Positions 1 through 7,857 of a stretch of DNA of 43,668 nt are shown piece by piece. Both the position numbers and the translations under genes were made by a program. The stretch's first letter is position 1. Each line of letters starts with the position of its first letter. The notes under the pieces are model-generated. The model worked only from the letters and a program-made list of their open reading frames with translations. It made no database searches and was not told where the DNA came from. The stretch spans positions 1 to 43,668 of the forward strand of contig CAJTUC010000027.1 in assembly GCA_910579395.1 (NCBI GenBank), read 5' to 3'. This stretch comes from an uncultured Lachnospiraceae bacterium (GTDB taxonomy: Bacteria > Bacillota > Clostridia > Lachnospirales > Lachnospiraceae).

Positions 1-3
1 AAA

Positions 4-74
4 AGCGGGTGATGGGAATCGAACCCACATATCCAGCTTGGAAGGCTGGTGTTCTACCACTGAACTACACCCGC
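4..74 (-). tRNA. tRNA-Gly (anticodon TCC)
   Basis: On the minus strand the sequence folds as a cloverleaf. The acceptor stem is GCGGGTG/CACCCGC, the D arm contains AGTTCAGTGGTAGA, the anticodon stem CCAGC/GCTGG encloses a CTTCCAA loop (anticodon TCC), and the T arm contains GGGTTCGATTCCC. CCA is not encoded; a T-run follows directly. It lies 17 bp downstream of tRNA-Pro and is probably co-transcribed with it. Confidence 0.97.
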
Positions 75-91
75 ATATCTTTTAACCCCAA

Positions 92-166
92 TCGGGGTGA
101 CAGGATTCGAACCTGCGACCTCCTGGTCCCAAACCAGGCGCTCTAGCCAAGCTGAGCCACACCCCG
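92..166 (-). tRNA. tRNA-Pro (anticodon TGG)
   Basis: The minus strand has acceptor stem CGGGGTG/CACCCCG, anticodon stem CCTGG/CCAGG with loop TTTGGGA (anticodon TGG), and a T arm with AGGTTCGAATCCT. It is the first gene after the promoter at 210-238 and precedes tRNA-Gly. Confidence 0.97.
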
Positions 167-209
167 GTAAGCGGCATATTCATGACTTTTCAGTCACAAC
201 GCAAGGTAT

Positions 210-238
210 ATTATATAATATGAAGATTTGTCTGTCAA
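210..238 (-). promoter_or_regulatory. Consensus sigma-A promoter of the tRNA-Pro/tRNA-Gly operon
   Basis: On the minus strand, TTGACA (233-238), a 17-bp spacer and TATAAT (210-215) give a perfect consensus promoter about 40 bp upstream of tRNA-Pro. Such strength is typical of stable RNA operons. Confidence 0.9.
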
Positions 239-325
239 CCACTTTTCTGATTTTTTCGATTTCATTTTCGCAAAATTTTTCAATATCCCGAAAAGCAACC
301 TGTTTTTCCCAAAATGAAACCTTTT

Positions 326-805
326 TCACAAATAATTTATTGTATAATGCGCTTCTCCTTCCCTGTCGATTTCCATCAATATGTACGAGGGCCGTCTTCC
401 CTCCTGCCGTGGATAACTCATACTGCCGGGATTGAGCAATGTCACATTCCGGCCGATATCGATGACCGGCTTATGCGTATGCCCGCACATAACGATATCC
501 GCTTCCCTGTCTCTTGCTTCCTGTTTGATGATTTCATAGTTCATGGAAACGCAGTAATTGTGTCCATGCGTCAGCCATACTTTGTAATTTCCTATCATAA
601 ATTCCTGTTCTTTCGGCATCAGAGACAGAAAATCATTGTTCCCCCGCACCATCTGCACCGGACACCCCGCTGCTTCTTCAATCATAGATTCGCTGCCCTC
701 CACGTCGCCGCAATGCACTACCATATCTACCGGCCTGACCCTGTCCATTACAGTCAGAAAATTTTCATTCCGACGATGGGTATCGCTTACAATAAGTATT
801 TTCAT
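326..805 (-). CDS. yfcE: YfcE/MJ0936-type metallophosphoesterase
   Basis: This is a 159-residue protein of the small calcineurin-like phosphodiesterase family, a cytoplasmic metal-dependent phosphodiesterase whose physiological substrate is unknown. The N-terminal metal-binding signature D-x-H is seen in VSDTHRR (residues 7-13). It is followed by HCGDVEG (31-37), the asparagine motif GNND, and the C-terminal CGHTHKP, which supplies the remaining metal ligands. Length is normal for the family. The start overlaps the end of rdgB by 4 bp, with the ribosome binding site GGAAGG inside rdgB, so the two are translationally coupled. The pairing of rdgB with this phosphoesterase is common in clostridia. 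No clear terminator is seen between the stop and the tRNA promoter at 238. Confidence 0.9.
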   Translation of the reverse strand: MKILIVSDTHRRNENFLTVMDRVRPVDMVVHCGDVEGSESMIEEAAGCPVQMVRGNNDFLSLMPKEQEFMIGNYKVWLTHGHNYCVSMNYEIIKQEARDREADIVMCGHTHKPVIDIGRNVTLLNPGSMSYPRQEGRRPSYILMEIDREGEAHYTINYL

Positions 806-1404
806 CTGTCCTTCCTTTTCTCAAGTTCTTCCCTCATAGCCTTCAGTGCCCTGCCTCGATGACTGATCGCATTTTTCTCTTCTTCACTCAATTCCGCAGA
901 AGTGCATCCGTATTCCGGCAGATAAAAAATAGGATCGTATCCAAAACCGTTTTCGCCTTTTGGTTCATAGCCGACTCTTCCTTCTATGATTCCCAGCGTC
1001 GTAAAAACTTCTCCATCCGGCATCGCAGCCGCAATCGCACAGACAAATCGGGCCGTCCGCTTTTCCTCGGGCACGCCTTCCATACGCTTCAATAAGTCTG
1101 CATTCTTAATGTCATAGGATGTATCTTCTCCCAGATACCGTGCCGAATAGATGCCCGGCTCTTTGTTCAGATAATCGATTTCCAGACCGGAATCATCAGC
1201 GAGCACGATATGATTGGTTTTCGCAGCCACCGCATTTGCCTTAATAATGGCATTTTCTTCAAAGTTCTTTCCGTCTTCCACAATATCGGCTTCAATGCCT
1301 GCCTCTTTCATAGATAAAAGTTCGACATCCATTCCTTCCAGAATCTGGCGGATTTCCCGCATTTTCCCCTCGTTTCCGGTCGCAAAAATAATTGTTTGTT
1401 TCAT
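802..1404 (-). CDS. rdgB: XTP/dITP pyrophosphatase (Ham1/RdgB family)
   Basis: This 200-residue protein hydrolyses non-canonical purine NTPs (dITP, XTP) to monophosphates, keeping deaminated purines out of nucleic acids. The family signature is complete: FATGNEGKMREI near the N-terminus, the substrate-binding VLADDSGLEIDYL around residues 66-78, the YSARYLG motif, and GENGFGYDPIFYLP, followed by EKNAISHRGRAL. Length is normal. It sits between the amidase-like gene, 21 bp upstream, and yfcE, which overlaps it, so an operon is likely. Its start is preceded by AAAGG at an unusually long 13-nt spacing, a layout shared by several genes here. Confidence 0.95.
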   Translation of the reverse strand: MKQTIIFATGNEGKMREIRQILEGMDVELLSMKEAGIEADIVEDGKNFEENAIIKANAVAAKTNHIVLADDSGLEIDYLNKEPGIYSARYLGEDTSYDIKNADLLKRMEGVPEEKRTARFVCAIAAAMPDGEVFTTLGIIEGRVGYEPKGENGFGYDPIFYLPEYGCTSAELSEEEKNAISHRGRALKAMREELEKRKDR

Positions 1405-1425
1405 CTCAATAACGATACCTTTCTC

Positions 1426-2550
1426 CTAATCTTCATAAGCCTTCATGATCGCCTGATAAATTCCTTCGGCGATTTTCTGGATATAATCTTCTCTGCCCAG
1501 CAGAATTTCTTCCTGTCCGTTGCTGAGATAGCCGACCCGTATTGCCGCCGCAGGTACAGTGGCTTCGTTGATCACGATATCTTCCTCCGATGAATCGAGC
1601 AGCCCGTTAGCCTTCCCGCTGATCGCAGTAACGACTTCCCGCTCCAGCAGATCTGCCAGTTCAACGCTGCCAAAGCCGGGGATAAAGAATTGACTGTTAT
1701 ATACCGCTTCCGTTCCATAAATTTTGGAATCCGCGTTCTCATTTACCTCAATTCGAATCAGCATATCGGCTTTCGCAGCATTCGCCAGTTCAACCCGCTC
1801 TGTGTCGGAAAGCTCACTGTCATCCATTCGGGTATAATAAACTTTGATATCCACCTCATCCAGCTTTTTCTTCAAGGCACGGGCGATTTCCAGGGTAATA
1901 TCTTTTCCAGCCAGTTCGTCCGAGACCGCCCCTGTTACTGTACCGCCATAAGCCGGGTCGATAACGACAATTTTATCATAGGCCTCCTTCGGCGTCATAA
2001 ACTCAATATACAGCTTATTATCTTCAAAAATACTATGATATTCAAATACATCGGTCAGTCTGAACTTCAACCAGAAAGTATCCGCTCCGTTCTCGAAACA
2101 TCCATCGATGACCGGGCTCCGGTTGCCATATACCCCCTGTGTCCGGTAAAAGTCTTCATAGACTGTGCCCTCTTCCCCCTGTCTGATGCTGACCCAAAGC
2201 TCTTTGTCCATATAATGATTTTCTATTGTCACATTCTCTGCTTTCACGTTCGTATGCAGAGGAATGCAGAGATAATTCGTTTCCTGTCCATTCTGCTGAA
2301 ACAGGATGCTGTTCTGCTCTCCTGGCACTGCTTCCGGAGAAGCTTTCTGTTCTTCCGCTATAGAACTCTGTACGTTCTGATCGGTTTCATTTTGTGTATT
2401 CTGTGTCACCTCGTCCTGTGCCACATCCGCAACCACGATCATTTTATGGGAAGAATAATAAAAAATGACCGCCAGTGCACAGCACGCGAACAAAACCGTA
2501 TAGACCGCTGTTCTTTTCATAAGTTGATTCTGCTGCACTTTAATGACCAT
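1426..2550 (-). CDS. Amidase_3-like protein lacking catalytic residues
   Basis: The protein is up to 374 residues. It has one N-terminal membrane segment (about residues 13-31, no signal cleavage site), a Q/N/E-rich linker, a beta-rich AMIN-like region (about 80-190), and a C-terminal domain matching the fold of N-acetylmuramoyl-L-alanine amidase (Amidase_3). The usual zinc and catalytic residues are all replaced. The GHGG histidine is Tyr in DPAYGG, the glutamate of the E-K-D motif is Gly in LAGKDITLEIA, the SIHAN histidine is Glu in LIRIEVNEN, and the catalytic glutamate before GFLSN is Arg in IRVGYLSN. The fold-defining residues TR, ERVELANAAKAD and LSN remain. It is thus probably a membrane-anchored pseudo-amidase with a binding or regulatory role in the envelope. 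The start is uncertain: ATG 2550, GTG 2538 (13 nt after AAAGG) and ATG 2520 are all in frame. Confidence 0.8.
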   Translation of the reverse strand: MVIKVQQNQLMKRTAVYTVLFACCALAVIFYYSSHKMIVVADVAQDEVTQNTQNETDQNVQSSIAEEQKASPEAVPGEQNSILFQQNGQETNYLCIPLHTNVKAENVTIENHYMDKELWVSIRQGEEGTVYEDFYRTQGVYGNRSPVIDGCFENGADTFWLKFRLTDVFEYHSIFEDNKLYIEFMTPKEAYDKIVVIDPAYGGTVTGAVSDELAGKDITLEIARALKKKLDEVDIKVYYTRMDDSELSDTERVELANAAKADMLIRIEVNENADSKIYGTEAVYNSQFFIPGFGSVELADLLEREVVTAISGKANGLLDSSEEDIVINEATVPAAAIRVGYLSNGQEEILLGREDYIQKIAEGIYQAIMKAYED

Positions 2551-2575
2551 GCCTTTCTCTCAGTCTGTGATAACT

Positions 2576-3718
2576 TTATTCATGCCGGCGTTTCGGCGGC
2601 TTCGGCCCCATGAACTGATAATAGTATGTTTTCATCATACCGTTATAAATTTTCCGGTTCTTATCCGCTTTTCTTCCTATATACTGTTCCGCCTGCTCAT
2701 ATGCGGAAATCACATACATGGACCAGCTGTCCAATGCCTGATACCGCTCACCCAGCACCCGGTACAAGTCGGGCAGCGTCTTTTTATCCTCAAGCCGTTC
2801 TCCATACGGGGGATTGGTGATCAGGAAACCATATTTTTTCGGATGTCGAAGCTGCGCCACGTCTCTGCGTTGAAAGTGAATCATTTCTTCCACGCCGGCA
2901 AGTCTCGCATTTTCTCTGGATATCGCCACCATTTTGTCATCTATATCATATCCCTGAATATCAGTACTTATGCTTCTGTCTATGCCCGCATCCGCCTCAT
3001 CCACCGCACGGTACCAGCTTTTGCGCTGTATCAAATGGCTCCATTCTTCTGCCAGAAAGCTTCGATTCGCTCCCGGTGCCATATTGGCCGCTATCATAGC
3101 CGCTTCGATTGGAAAAGTGCCGCTTCCGCAAAACGGGTCCACCAGAATCCGGTCTCCCCGCCAGGGCGTCAGCATGAGCAGCGCCGCCGCCAGATTTTCC
3201 GCGATGGGAGCCTTCGCCGTCAGCTTTCGGTAGCCTCTTTTATGCAAAGATTCCCCTGTCGTATCCAGTCCCACAACGACCTCGTCCTTCATCAAAAAAA
3301 CGCGGACCGGAAAAGATGCACCGCTTTCCGGAAACCACTCCTTATGATAGACCGCCTTCAGCCGTTCCACCATGGCCTTTTTCATGATGGACTGGATATC
3401 GGACGGACTGAAAAGCCTGCTTTTAATGCTGGCCGCCTTTGCCACCCAGAACTTTCCGTCCGCCGGAATATACTCTTCCCACGCAATGCTCCGTGTTCCC
3501 TGAAAAAGTTCCTCAAACGTCTCCGCATGAAAACTGCCGACTTTGATCAGCACCCTTTCCGCCGTACGCAAAAAAACATTCGCGCGACAGAGCGCATCTT
3601 CGTCGCCCACAAAAGTCACACGACCGTCTTCCACCAAGGATACTTCATATCCCAAATCTGTAATTTCTCTTTTTAATACTGTCTCCAGCCCAAAATGGCA
3701 TGGCGCGATAAAATTCAT
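2576..3718 (-). CDS. THUMP-domain 23S rRNA (guanine-N2) methyltransferase, RlmL/YpsC type
   Basis: About 381 residues. An N-terminal ferredoxin-like and THUMP RNA-binding region (about 1-160) is followed by a class I SAM-dependent methyltransferase domain (UPF0020). The domain shows the SAM-binding DPFCGSGTFPIEAA and the catalytic TNPPYGE motif typical of N2-guanine methyltransferases, so the likely role is m2G modification of 23S rRNA, as for YpsC and the N-terminal half of RlmL. The start chosen is ATG 3718 (MNFIAP). ATG 3727 (MGKMNF) is also in frame and coincides with the transcription start predicted from the promoter at 3734-3762. Longer versions would have to begin inside or upstream of that promoter and are rejected. 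The gene ends 26 bp before the amidase-like start. Confidence 0.9.
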   Translation of the reverse strand: MNFIAPCHFGLETVLKREITDLGYEVSLVEDGRVTFVGDEDALCRANVFLRTAERVLIKVGSFHAETFEELFQGTRSIAWEEYIPADGKFWVAKAASIKSRLFSPSDIQSIMKKAMVERLKAVYHKEWFPESGASFPVRVFLMKDEVVVGLDTTGESLHKRGYRKLTAKAPIAENLAAALLMLTPWRGDRILVDPFCGSGTFPIEAAMIAANMAPGANRSFLAEEWSHLIQRKSWYRAVDEADAGIDRSISTDIQGYDIDDKMVAISRENARLAGVEEMIHFQRRDVAQLRHPKKYGFLITNPPYGERLEDKKTLPDLYRVLGERYQALDSWSMYVISAYEQAEQYIGRKADKNRKIYNGMMKTYYYQFMGPKPPKRRHE

Positions 3719-3733
3719 TTTTCCCATAACGTT

Positions 3734-3762
3734 ATTGTAAAGTTTTGCGCTTTTTCTGTCAA
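3734..3762 (-). promoter_or_regulatory. Consensus sigma-A promoter of the rRNA methyltransferase gene
   Basis: On the minus strand, TTGACA (3757-3762), 17 bp and TACAAT (3734-3739). The predicted start of transcription, 7 nt downstream, falls at 3727, the first base of an in-frame ATG. The transcript therefore has a leader of 0-9 nt. Confidence 0.8.
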
Positions 3763-3820
3763 TCTTTCCGGTCAAAATTTGATTTACAATTCCGAACGGA
3801 TATTATAAACTAAAACAAAA

Positions 3821-4001
3821 GTTATGAAGCGGCATCCGGGCCGGCAGGACATCGTTCCTTTGGATGCACGCTTGCGCTCCGCGAAAAGACGCAACGGTTC
3901 TAAGTTCAAAAGCAGCCAAGCCGCTTTTTCACTAAAAACCGGCGCTTTTCCAGGGCCTCCGCAGGAACGATGTCCTGCCGGCCCGGATACCGTATCATAA
4001 C
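3821..4001 (-). repeat. Structured inverted-repeat element, copy A
   Basis: Arms 3821-3859 and 3963-4001 are near-perfect inverted complements: the inner 26 bp match exactly, and 3 mismatches lie in the outer part. Read on the minus strand, the core has the same landmarks as the copies at 14311 and 28043: TTCCTGCGGAGGCCCTGG just inside the left arm and CGGAGCGCAAGCGTGC near the right arm. The ends begin GTTA, as in copy B. No exact target duplication is seen around this copy. It fills the gap between the methyltransferase promoter and moxR. Confidence 0.75.
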
Positions 4002-4040
4002 GCGAAAACAGAAAATAAACAAACGACGGAGGCTGCATCG

Positions 4041-4991
4041 GTGGAAATACAAGGGAATCAGTTTGCGGAAAAAATACTGGAAAACATTCATAAAGTCATT
4101 ATTGGAAAAGAAGAAACGGTGCGCCTGCTTCTGACGGCGCTGCTTGCCGACGGACATGTCCTGTTGGAAGACGTGCCGGGAACAGGCAAGACCAAACTGG
4201 CCAAAACCCTTGCCAAATCTCTGTATGCAGATTTTTCCAGAATCCAGTTCACACCGGACTTACTGCCCACCGACATTACGGGATTGAACATTTTTGACAG
4301 ACAAAGCAACGCCTTTGTTCTGCGCAAAGGACCGGTATTCACCAATATTCTTCTGGCGGATGAGATCAACCGCGCTACACCGCGTACACAAGCGGGCTTG
4401 TTGGAGTGCATGGAAGAAAGACAGGTGACGATTGACGGAGAAACTTACCTGCCGGGCGAACCGTTTTTTGTCATCGCCACCCAGAATCCGGTAGAAACAG
4501 CCGGGACCTTCCCGCTCCCTGAAGCGCAGCTGGACCGTTTCATGATGAAACTGTCCATGGGACTTCCCACTAAGGAAGAAGAACTGGCTATTCTCACGCG
4601 TTATATGGAAGAAGAACCTCTCACAGAGCTTTCCGGCATCCTGACGCTTCAGGAATTGCATCAGGCGAAGCAGGAAGTCATCAAGGTCTTTGTCCATCAG
4701 GCGGTACAGGAATATATGGTAGCCATTGTTTCCGCTACCCGTAACGGGGAGGCTGTAACTATGGGCGTTAGTCCGAGAGGCACGCTGGCGCTCCTTCGCT
4801 GCACAAAAGCTTACGCATGGCTTCAGGGCAGGCATTTTGTCATTCCCGACGATGTAAAAGCCGTTGCGGTACCGGTACTGGCCCACCGGGTCATGATGGA
4901 TTCCGGAAGAGACAGCGGGCGGGAAAGCGCCGCACTCATTCGCAGCATTTTACAGAACACGCAGGTACCCACAGAGGATTTTCAGGCATGA
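4041..4991 (+). CDS. MoxR family AAA+ ATPase
   Basis: This 316-residue MoxR-type AAA ATPase is a cytoplasmic chaperone-like ATPase that generally works with DUF58 and membrane partners in metal or complex insertion and envelope stress. Walker A is DVPGTGKTKLAK (residues 44-55), Walker B is ILLADEINRA, sensor 1 is FFVIATQNP, and the family motif EAQLDRFMMK is present, as is GVSPRGTLALL in the lid domain. The GTG start at 4041 is chosen because GGAGG lies 8 nt upstream. Its stop overlaps the next start (ATGA), so it is coupled to the DUF58 gene. No convincing promoter was seen between the repeat element at 3821-4001 and this start. Confidence 0.93.
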   Translation: MEIQGNQFAEKILENIHKVIIGKEETVRLLLTALLADGHVLLEDVPGTGKTKLAKTLAKSLYADFSRIQFTPDLLPTDITGLNIFDRQSNAFVLRKGPVFTNILLADEINRATPRTQAGLLECMEERQVTIDGETYLPGEPFFVIATQNPVETAGTFPLPEAQLDRFMMKLSMGLPTKEEELAILTRYMEEEPLTELSGILTLQELHQAKQEVIKVFVHQAVQEYMVAIVSATRNGEAVTMGVSPRGTLALLRCTKAYAWLQGRHFVIPDDVKAVAVPVLAHRVMMDSGRDSGRESAALIRSILQNTQVPTEDFQA

Positions 4992-6127
4992 TACAAATAA
5001 TCGGAATCGGGCTGCTCGCCTTTTCACTGCTATGGCTTCAGCGTAAACTGTACGGAAAACTATGGGACAAAAATCTGGGCATCCGGCTGGCATTTACGGA
5101 AAAAAGTCTGTTCGAAGGGGAAAAAGGTGAACTGCTCGAAATCATCGAGAACGGTAAGCGGCTTCCGCTTCCTATGTTAAAAGTCAAATTTCAGACCGAC
5201 CGGAACCTACGCTTCACAGATACGGAAAGCTCTAAAGTCACGGATTTATACTACCGAAACGATATTTTTCAGGTAAAAGGCCGCGAACGCATTACAAGAA
5301 AACTGGAATTTATCGCCGCTGGGAGAGGTTATTACCGGATTCATAACATCGATCTGGTGGCTGCGGACTTATTTCTTTCCGCAGAAATGGTGAAAAGCAG
5401 ACAGACCGATCAGTATCTCTATGTTTATCCAGCCCCTTTTACTTCCGAAGAATTCAGGCGTTCCTTACAGCAGTTGAACGGAGAACTATTGACCAGGCGG
5501 CATTTTCTGGAAGATCCTTTTGAATACCGGGGCATCCGGGAATATCAGCCCTATGACGATATGCGCAGCATCAACTGGAAAGCGACCGCCCGTACCGGGG
5601 ACTTAAAGGTCAACCAGAAAAATTATACCTTGCTGCAGACCATCCGTATCTTTTTTAATCTCGAAGATACCGGAATACTGAAAAAAACCGAAGCAGTTGA
5701 GGCCTCCATCCGGATTGTTGCCGGCCTCGCTTCTTTTTTTCTGAATCAAGGTATCCGGGTGTCCTGCTGCGGCAACGGCAGGGATATTCTCCACGGAGAA
5801 CCGGTGCGGATTGAAGCCGGCGCAGGCGCTGGACAGATGCAGCAGATTTACCGGGCTCTTGCGAGGATTGACGCAAACAGTGAAACCGCCGATTTCATCG
5901 AGTGTTTTGAACAGACGCTTTTTAGCGGAGATTCCGGCACAATGACCCTCTTTGTATCTCCCAATGCCTATGATGGTTTTGTGGAACTCATCAGTCATTA
6001 TCGACAAAAAGGCCGGGAATGCCTCTGGTTCTATCCGATACCGGAGACGGAAAGCGAAAAGCCGGAACTTCCGGCCGAATGGAAAGGTCATAGCAGAATC
6101 CTGCGCATCCCGGCAGCCAACTCATAG
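4988..6127 (+). CDS. DUF58 domain protein, MoxR partner
   Basis: This is a 379-residue protein beginning at the ATG that overlaps the moxR stop. It has one N-terminal hydrophobic segment (about residues 2-17), a region resembling the domain found upstream of DUF58, and the DUF58 core. The core is marked by FEYRGIREYQPYDDMR followed by SINWKATARTGDLKV (about 180-210). The C-terminal part resembles a von Willebrand A fold. DUF58 proteins are nearly always encoded next to MoxR ATPases, as here. Their biochemical role is poorly known. A longer reading frame from 4817 lies inside moxR and is not a plausible start. Confidence 0.9.
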   Translation: MIQIIGIGLLAFSLLWLQRKLYGKLWDKNLGIRLAFTEKSLFEGEKGELLEIIENGKRLPLPMLKVKFQTDRNLRFTDTESSKVTDLYYRNDIFQVKGRERITRKLEFIAAGRGYYRIHNIDLVAADLFLSAEMVKSRQTDQYLYVYPAPFTSEEFRRSLQQLNGELLTRRHFLEDPFEYRGIREYQPYDDMRSINWKATARTGDLKVNQKNYTLLQTIRIFFNLEDTGILKKTEAVEASIRIVAGLASFFLNQGIRVSCCGNGRDILHGEPVRIEAGAGAGQMQQIYRALARIDANSETADFIECFEQTLFSGDSGTMTLFVSPNAYDGFVELISHYRQKGRECLWFYPIPETESEKPELPAEWKGHSRILRIPAANS

Positions 6128-6187
6128 GGCAATTCGCAGACACTACGCATACCAAAAGCAACCGATCCGGAAAGGCACGTCATTCTT

Positions 6188-7453
6188 ATGAATCAGAAAA
6201 CATTGAAACAGGAAAAAATCATCGCCGGAGCAGATATCCTGGCAACCCAAATGAATCACTGGACGCTCTTTTCCATTGTAATAACAGCCGCCATCCTCGG
6301 TAAAAGAGAGCCCCCGTTCGCTCTATGGACCGTCTGCGCGCTTCTCCCTGTTCTGTTCTTTTTGATAAGAAGATATACGAATCATTTTCTGATCATGGCG
6401 GGCAGTCATCTTTTATGTCTTGTTCTCCTATTTTCCGCACCGGTTTCCGGTCTTGCGGTCAAATCCCTCGTATATCTTTACGGAATCGGCCTGACTATCT
6501 ATTCCTTTTCCCTGCGGATTCGGACAGAAGAACGATTGGATGGAATCATTTCTCCAACGGTGGCGGTCGGCATCATCGCCCTCTCCCTCTTTCTCCTGCA
6601 CTATGATAAGCATTTCGGGACCGACATCTGCTTTGTAGGCATAACCACATTATATTTCATATGTTATTATATCAGAAGTTATTTTTTGAATTATCTTTAT
6701 TTTCTGACAGTCAATACCGGCAGCACCGGCTATATTCCCCGCCGGGAAATCTTTTTATCTGGGGCGAAACTATCCGCCGCTTTTACGCTGTCAGGAATGG
6801 CCGCAGTCCTGCTCGCTTCCAATTGGGGCTGGCTTGCACAGCTGTTCAGGGCATTCAAAGAAGGGATTATCTGGCTCAGAGAAAAAGGATTCTTTGCCCT
6901 CATCGCCTCGTTCTTCCAACAGGAATCGGAACGACCTCCAACGCGGATGGGCAATCTCTCACCTGCCAATCCCGCAAGCATGGCTATGGAACCGGGAGAA
7001 GCCGGGATTTTCTGGCAGATTCTGGAGAAAGTCATTGGGTTTCTTGTACCTGTGCTGCTTCTCCTGCTCTTAGGTCTGTTCCTGTTCCGTTTCATCAAAA
7101 TGGTATGCGAACGTTTCCGCCAAAAGAAGATTTTTATGAAAAGTTTATCAACCGATAATACGCGGGATATTCGTGAAAAATATGAGATAAAAAAGGAAAC
7201 AAGGACACAAAGAGGCTTTTTCGCATTCTTAAATCCCACGGAAAGAGTCCGCCGCATCTATAAACAACGCGTCTGGGCCAAACGCGGAAGTCTTATAAAT
7301 AAGGAAAATACCCGACTGCTCAGAACCTATACCGCCAGAGAATGCGGAAACCTGCTTCGTGAAGAGCAACTGGCCATTGTCTATGAAAAAGCCCGATATT
7401 CTGGAGACGAATGTACTAGAGAAGATGTCAAAAGAGCTTCCGGAAAAGTTTAA
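6188..7453 (+). CDS. Polytopic membrane protein, third gene of the MoxR operon
   Basis: 421 residues. The first 210 residues contain about six hydrophobic helices. A soluble linker follows (about 215-270), then one more strong transmembrane segment (about 278-300, rich in Leu and Val), and a basic cytoplasmic tail. The tail carries the sequence NPTERVRRIYKQRV and later TYTARECGN and YEKARYSGDE, which resemble the DUF4129 domain often found in the third gene of MoxR-DUF58-transglutaminase operons. No transglutaminase domain is present. It starts 60 bp after the DUF58 stop. The upstream AAAGG is 12 nt from the ATG. The operon ends at the terminator at 7488. Confidence 0.75.
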   Translation: MNQKTLKQEKIIAGADILATQMNHWTLFSIVITAAILGKREPPFALWTVCALLPVLFFLIRRYTNHFLIMAGSHLLCLVLLFSAPVSGLAVKSLVYLYGIGLTIYSFSLRIRTEERLDGIISPTVAVGIIALSLFLLHYDKHFGTDICFVGITTLYFICYYIRSYFLNYLYFLTVNTGSTGYIPRREIFLSGAKLSAAFTLSGMAAVLLASNWGWLAQLFRAFKEGIIWLREKGFFALIASFFQQESERPPTRMGNLSPANPASMAMEPGEAGIFWQILEKVIGFLVPVLLLLLLGLFLFRFIKMVCERFRQKKIFMKSLSTDNTRDIREKYEIKKETRTQRGFFAFLNPTERVRRIYKQRVWAKRGSLINKENTRLLRTYTARECGNLLREEQLAIVYEKARYSGDECTREDVKRASGKV

Positions 7454-7487
7454 GCTGGTTTTCGACGCGAGGCGCATCACAAAAAAA

Positions 7488-7516
7488 CGGCACAGCCTTC
7501 ATCGCTGTGCCGCTTT
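7488..7516. terminator. Bidirectional intrinsic terminator
   Basis: CGGCACAGC (7488-7496) and GCTGTGCCG (7504-7512) form a 9-bp stem with a 7-nt loop. It is followed by TTTT on the plus strand and by seven T residues on the minus strand. It serves the MoxR operon from the left and the small Asn/Gln-rich gene from the right. Confidence 0.9.
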
Positions 7517-7521
7517 TATGA

Positions 7522-7677
7522 TTAGTAGTTGTTTTTCTGGCTGTTCTGCGCATTGCTGCTGGAGCTGTTCTTAGAATTGTTCTTCTGGTTATTCTGAGAA
7601 GAGTTCTGGCTGTTGTTAGCCTTATCCTGCTGTTTCTCATTGTTCTGCGCGTTCTGGTTATAATCATTCTTAGACAT
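7522..7677 (-). CDS. Small Asn/Gln/Lys/Ser-rich protein
   Basis: A 51-residue reading frame begins MSKNDYNQNAQ and ends QNSQKNNY. It is built almost wholly of N, Q, K and S, with no hydrophobic stretch and no Cys. An AGGAGG ribosome binding site sits 8 nt upstream of ATG 7677, and a strong terminator follows the stop at once, so the gene is probably real despite low complexity. I do not recognise a characterised family. In composition it recalls gamma-type small acid-soluble spore proteins, but it lacks their repeats, so that is only a suggestion. Upstream bases include GAATA and AATACTA about 18 bp apart, loosely like a forespore sigma-G promoter; this is weak. It is divergent from the small RNA at 7858. 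Confidence 0.7.
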   Translation of the reverse strand: MSKNDYNQNAQNNEKQQDKANNSQNSSQNNQKNNSKNSSSSNAQNSQKNNY

Positions 7678-7760
7678 CTTGCATACCTCCTGATTGATTT
7701 ATATTACAGGAATAGTATTGCAAGTTTTCAAAGAAAGTATTCAAAGCAAAACTAGGTCTT

Positions 7761-7815
7761 TAGTACTATTTTTTTATGGAAAAGTACCAAAATACAGCAT
7801 GGTACTTTGGTACTA
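7761..7815. promoter_or_regulatory. Cluster of four GTAC-centred palindromic sites
   Basis: Four 8-bp sites share a GTAC core and the form W-R-GTAC-Y-W: TAGTACTA (7761), AAGTACCA (7782), TGGTACTT (7800) and TGGTACTA (7808). They lie just upstream of the -35 box at 7823 and between two divergent transcription units, so they are probable binding sites for a dimeric regulator. The outer pair AGTACCAAA / TTTGGTACT could also fold as a hairpin. Confidence 0.5.
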
Positions 7816-7822
7816 TTTTTGA

Positions 7823-7850
7823 TTGCATTTTTCCAGAAAGTGTATATAAT
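7823..7850 (+). promoter_or_regulatory. Sigma-A promoter of the candidate small RNA
   Basis: TTGCAT (7823-7828), a 16-bp spacer and a perfect TATAAT (7845-7850). The predicted start is near 7857. No reading frame follows before the terminator at 7927. Confidence 0.75.
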
Positions 7851-7857
7851 AATAATT

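Noticed and set aside
2550..2613. Plus-strand frames opposite the housekeeping genes (1690-3676)
   Set aside because: They are antisense to well-supported genes with conserved motifs and show no ribosome binding sites.
4817..4987. Longer start of the DUF58 gene
   Set aside because: It lies wholly inside moxR in another frame. The ATGA overlap start at 4988 fits the operon and the protein family.
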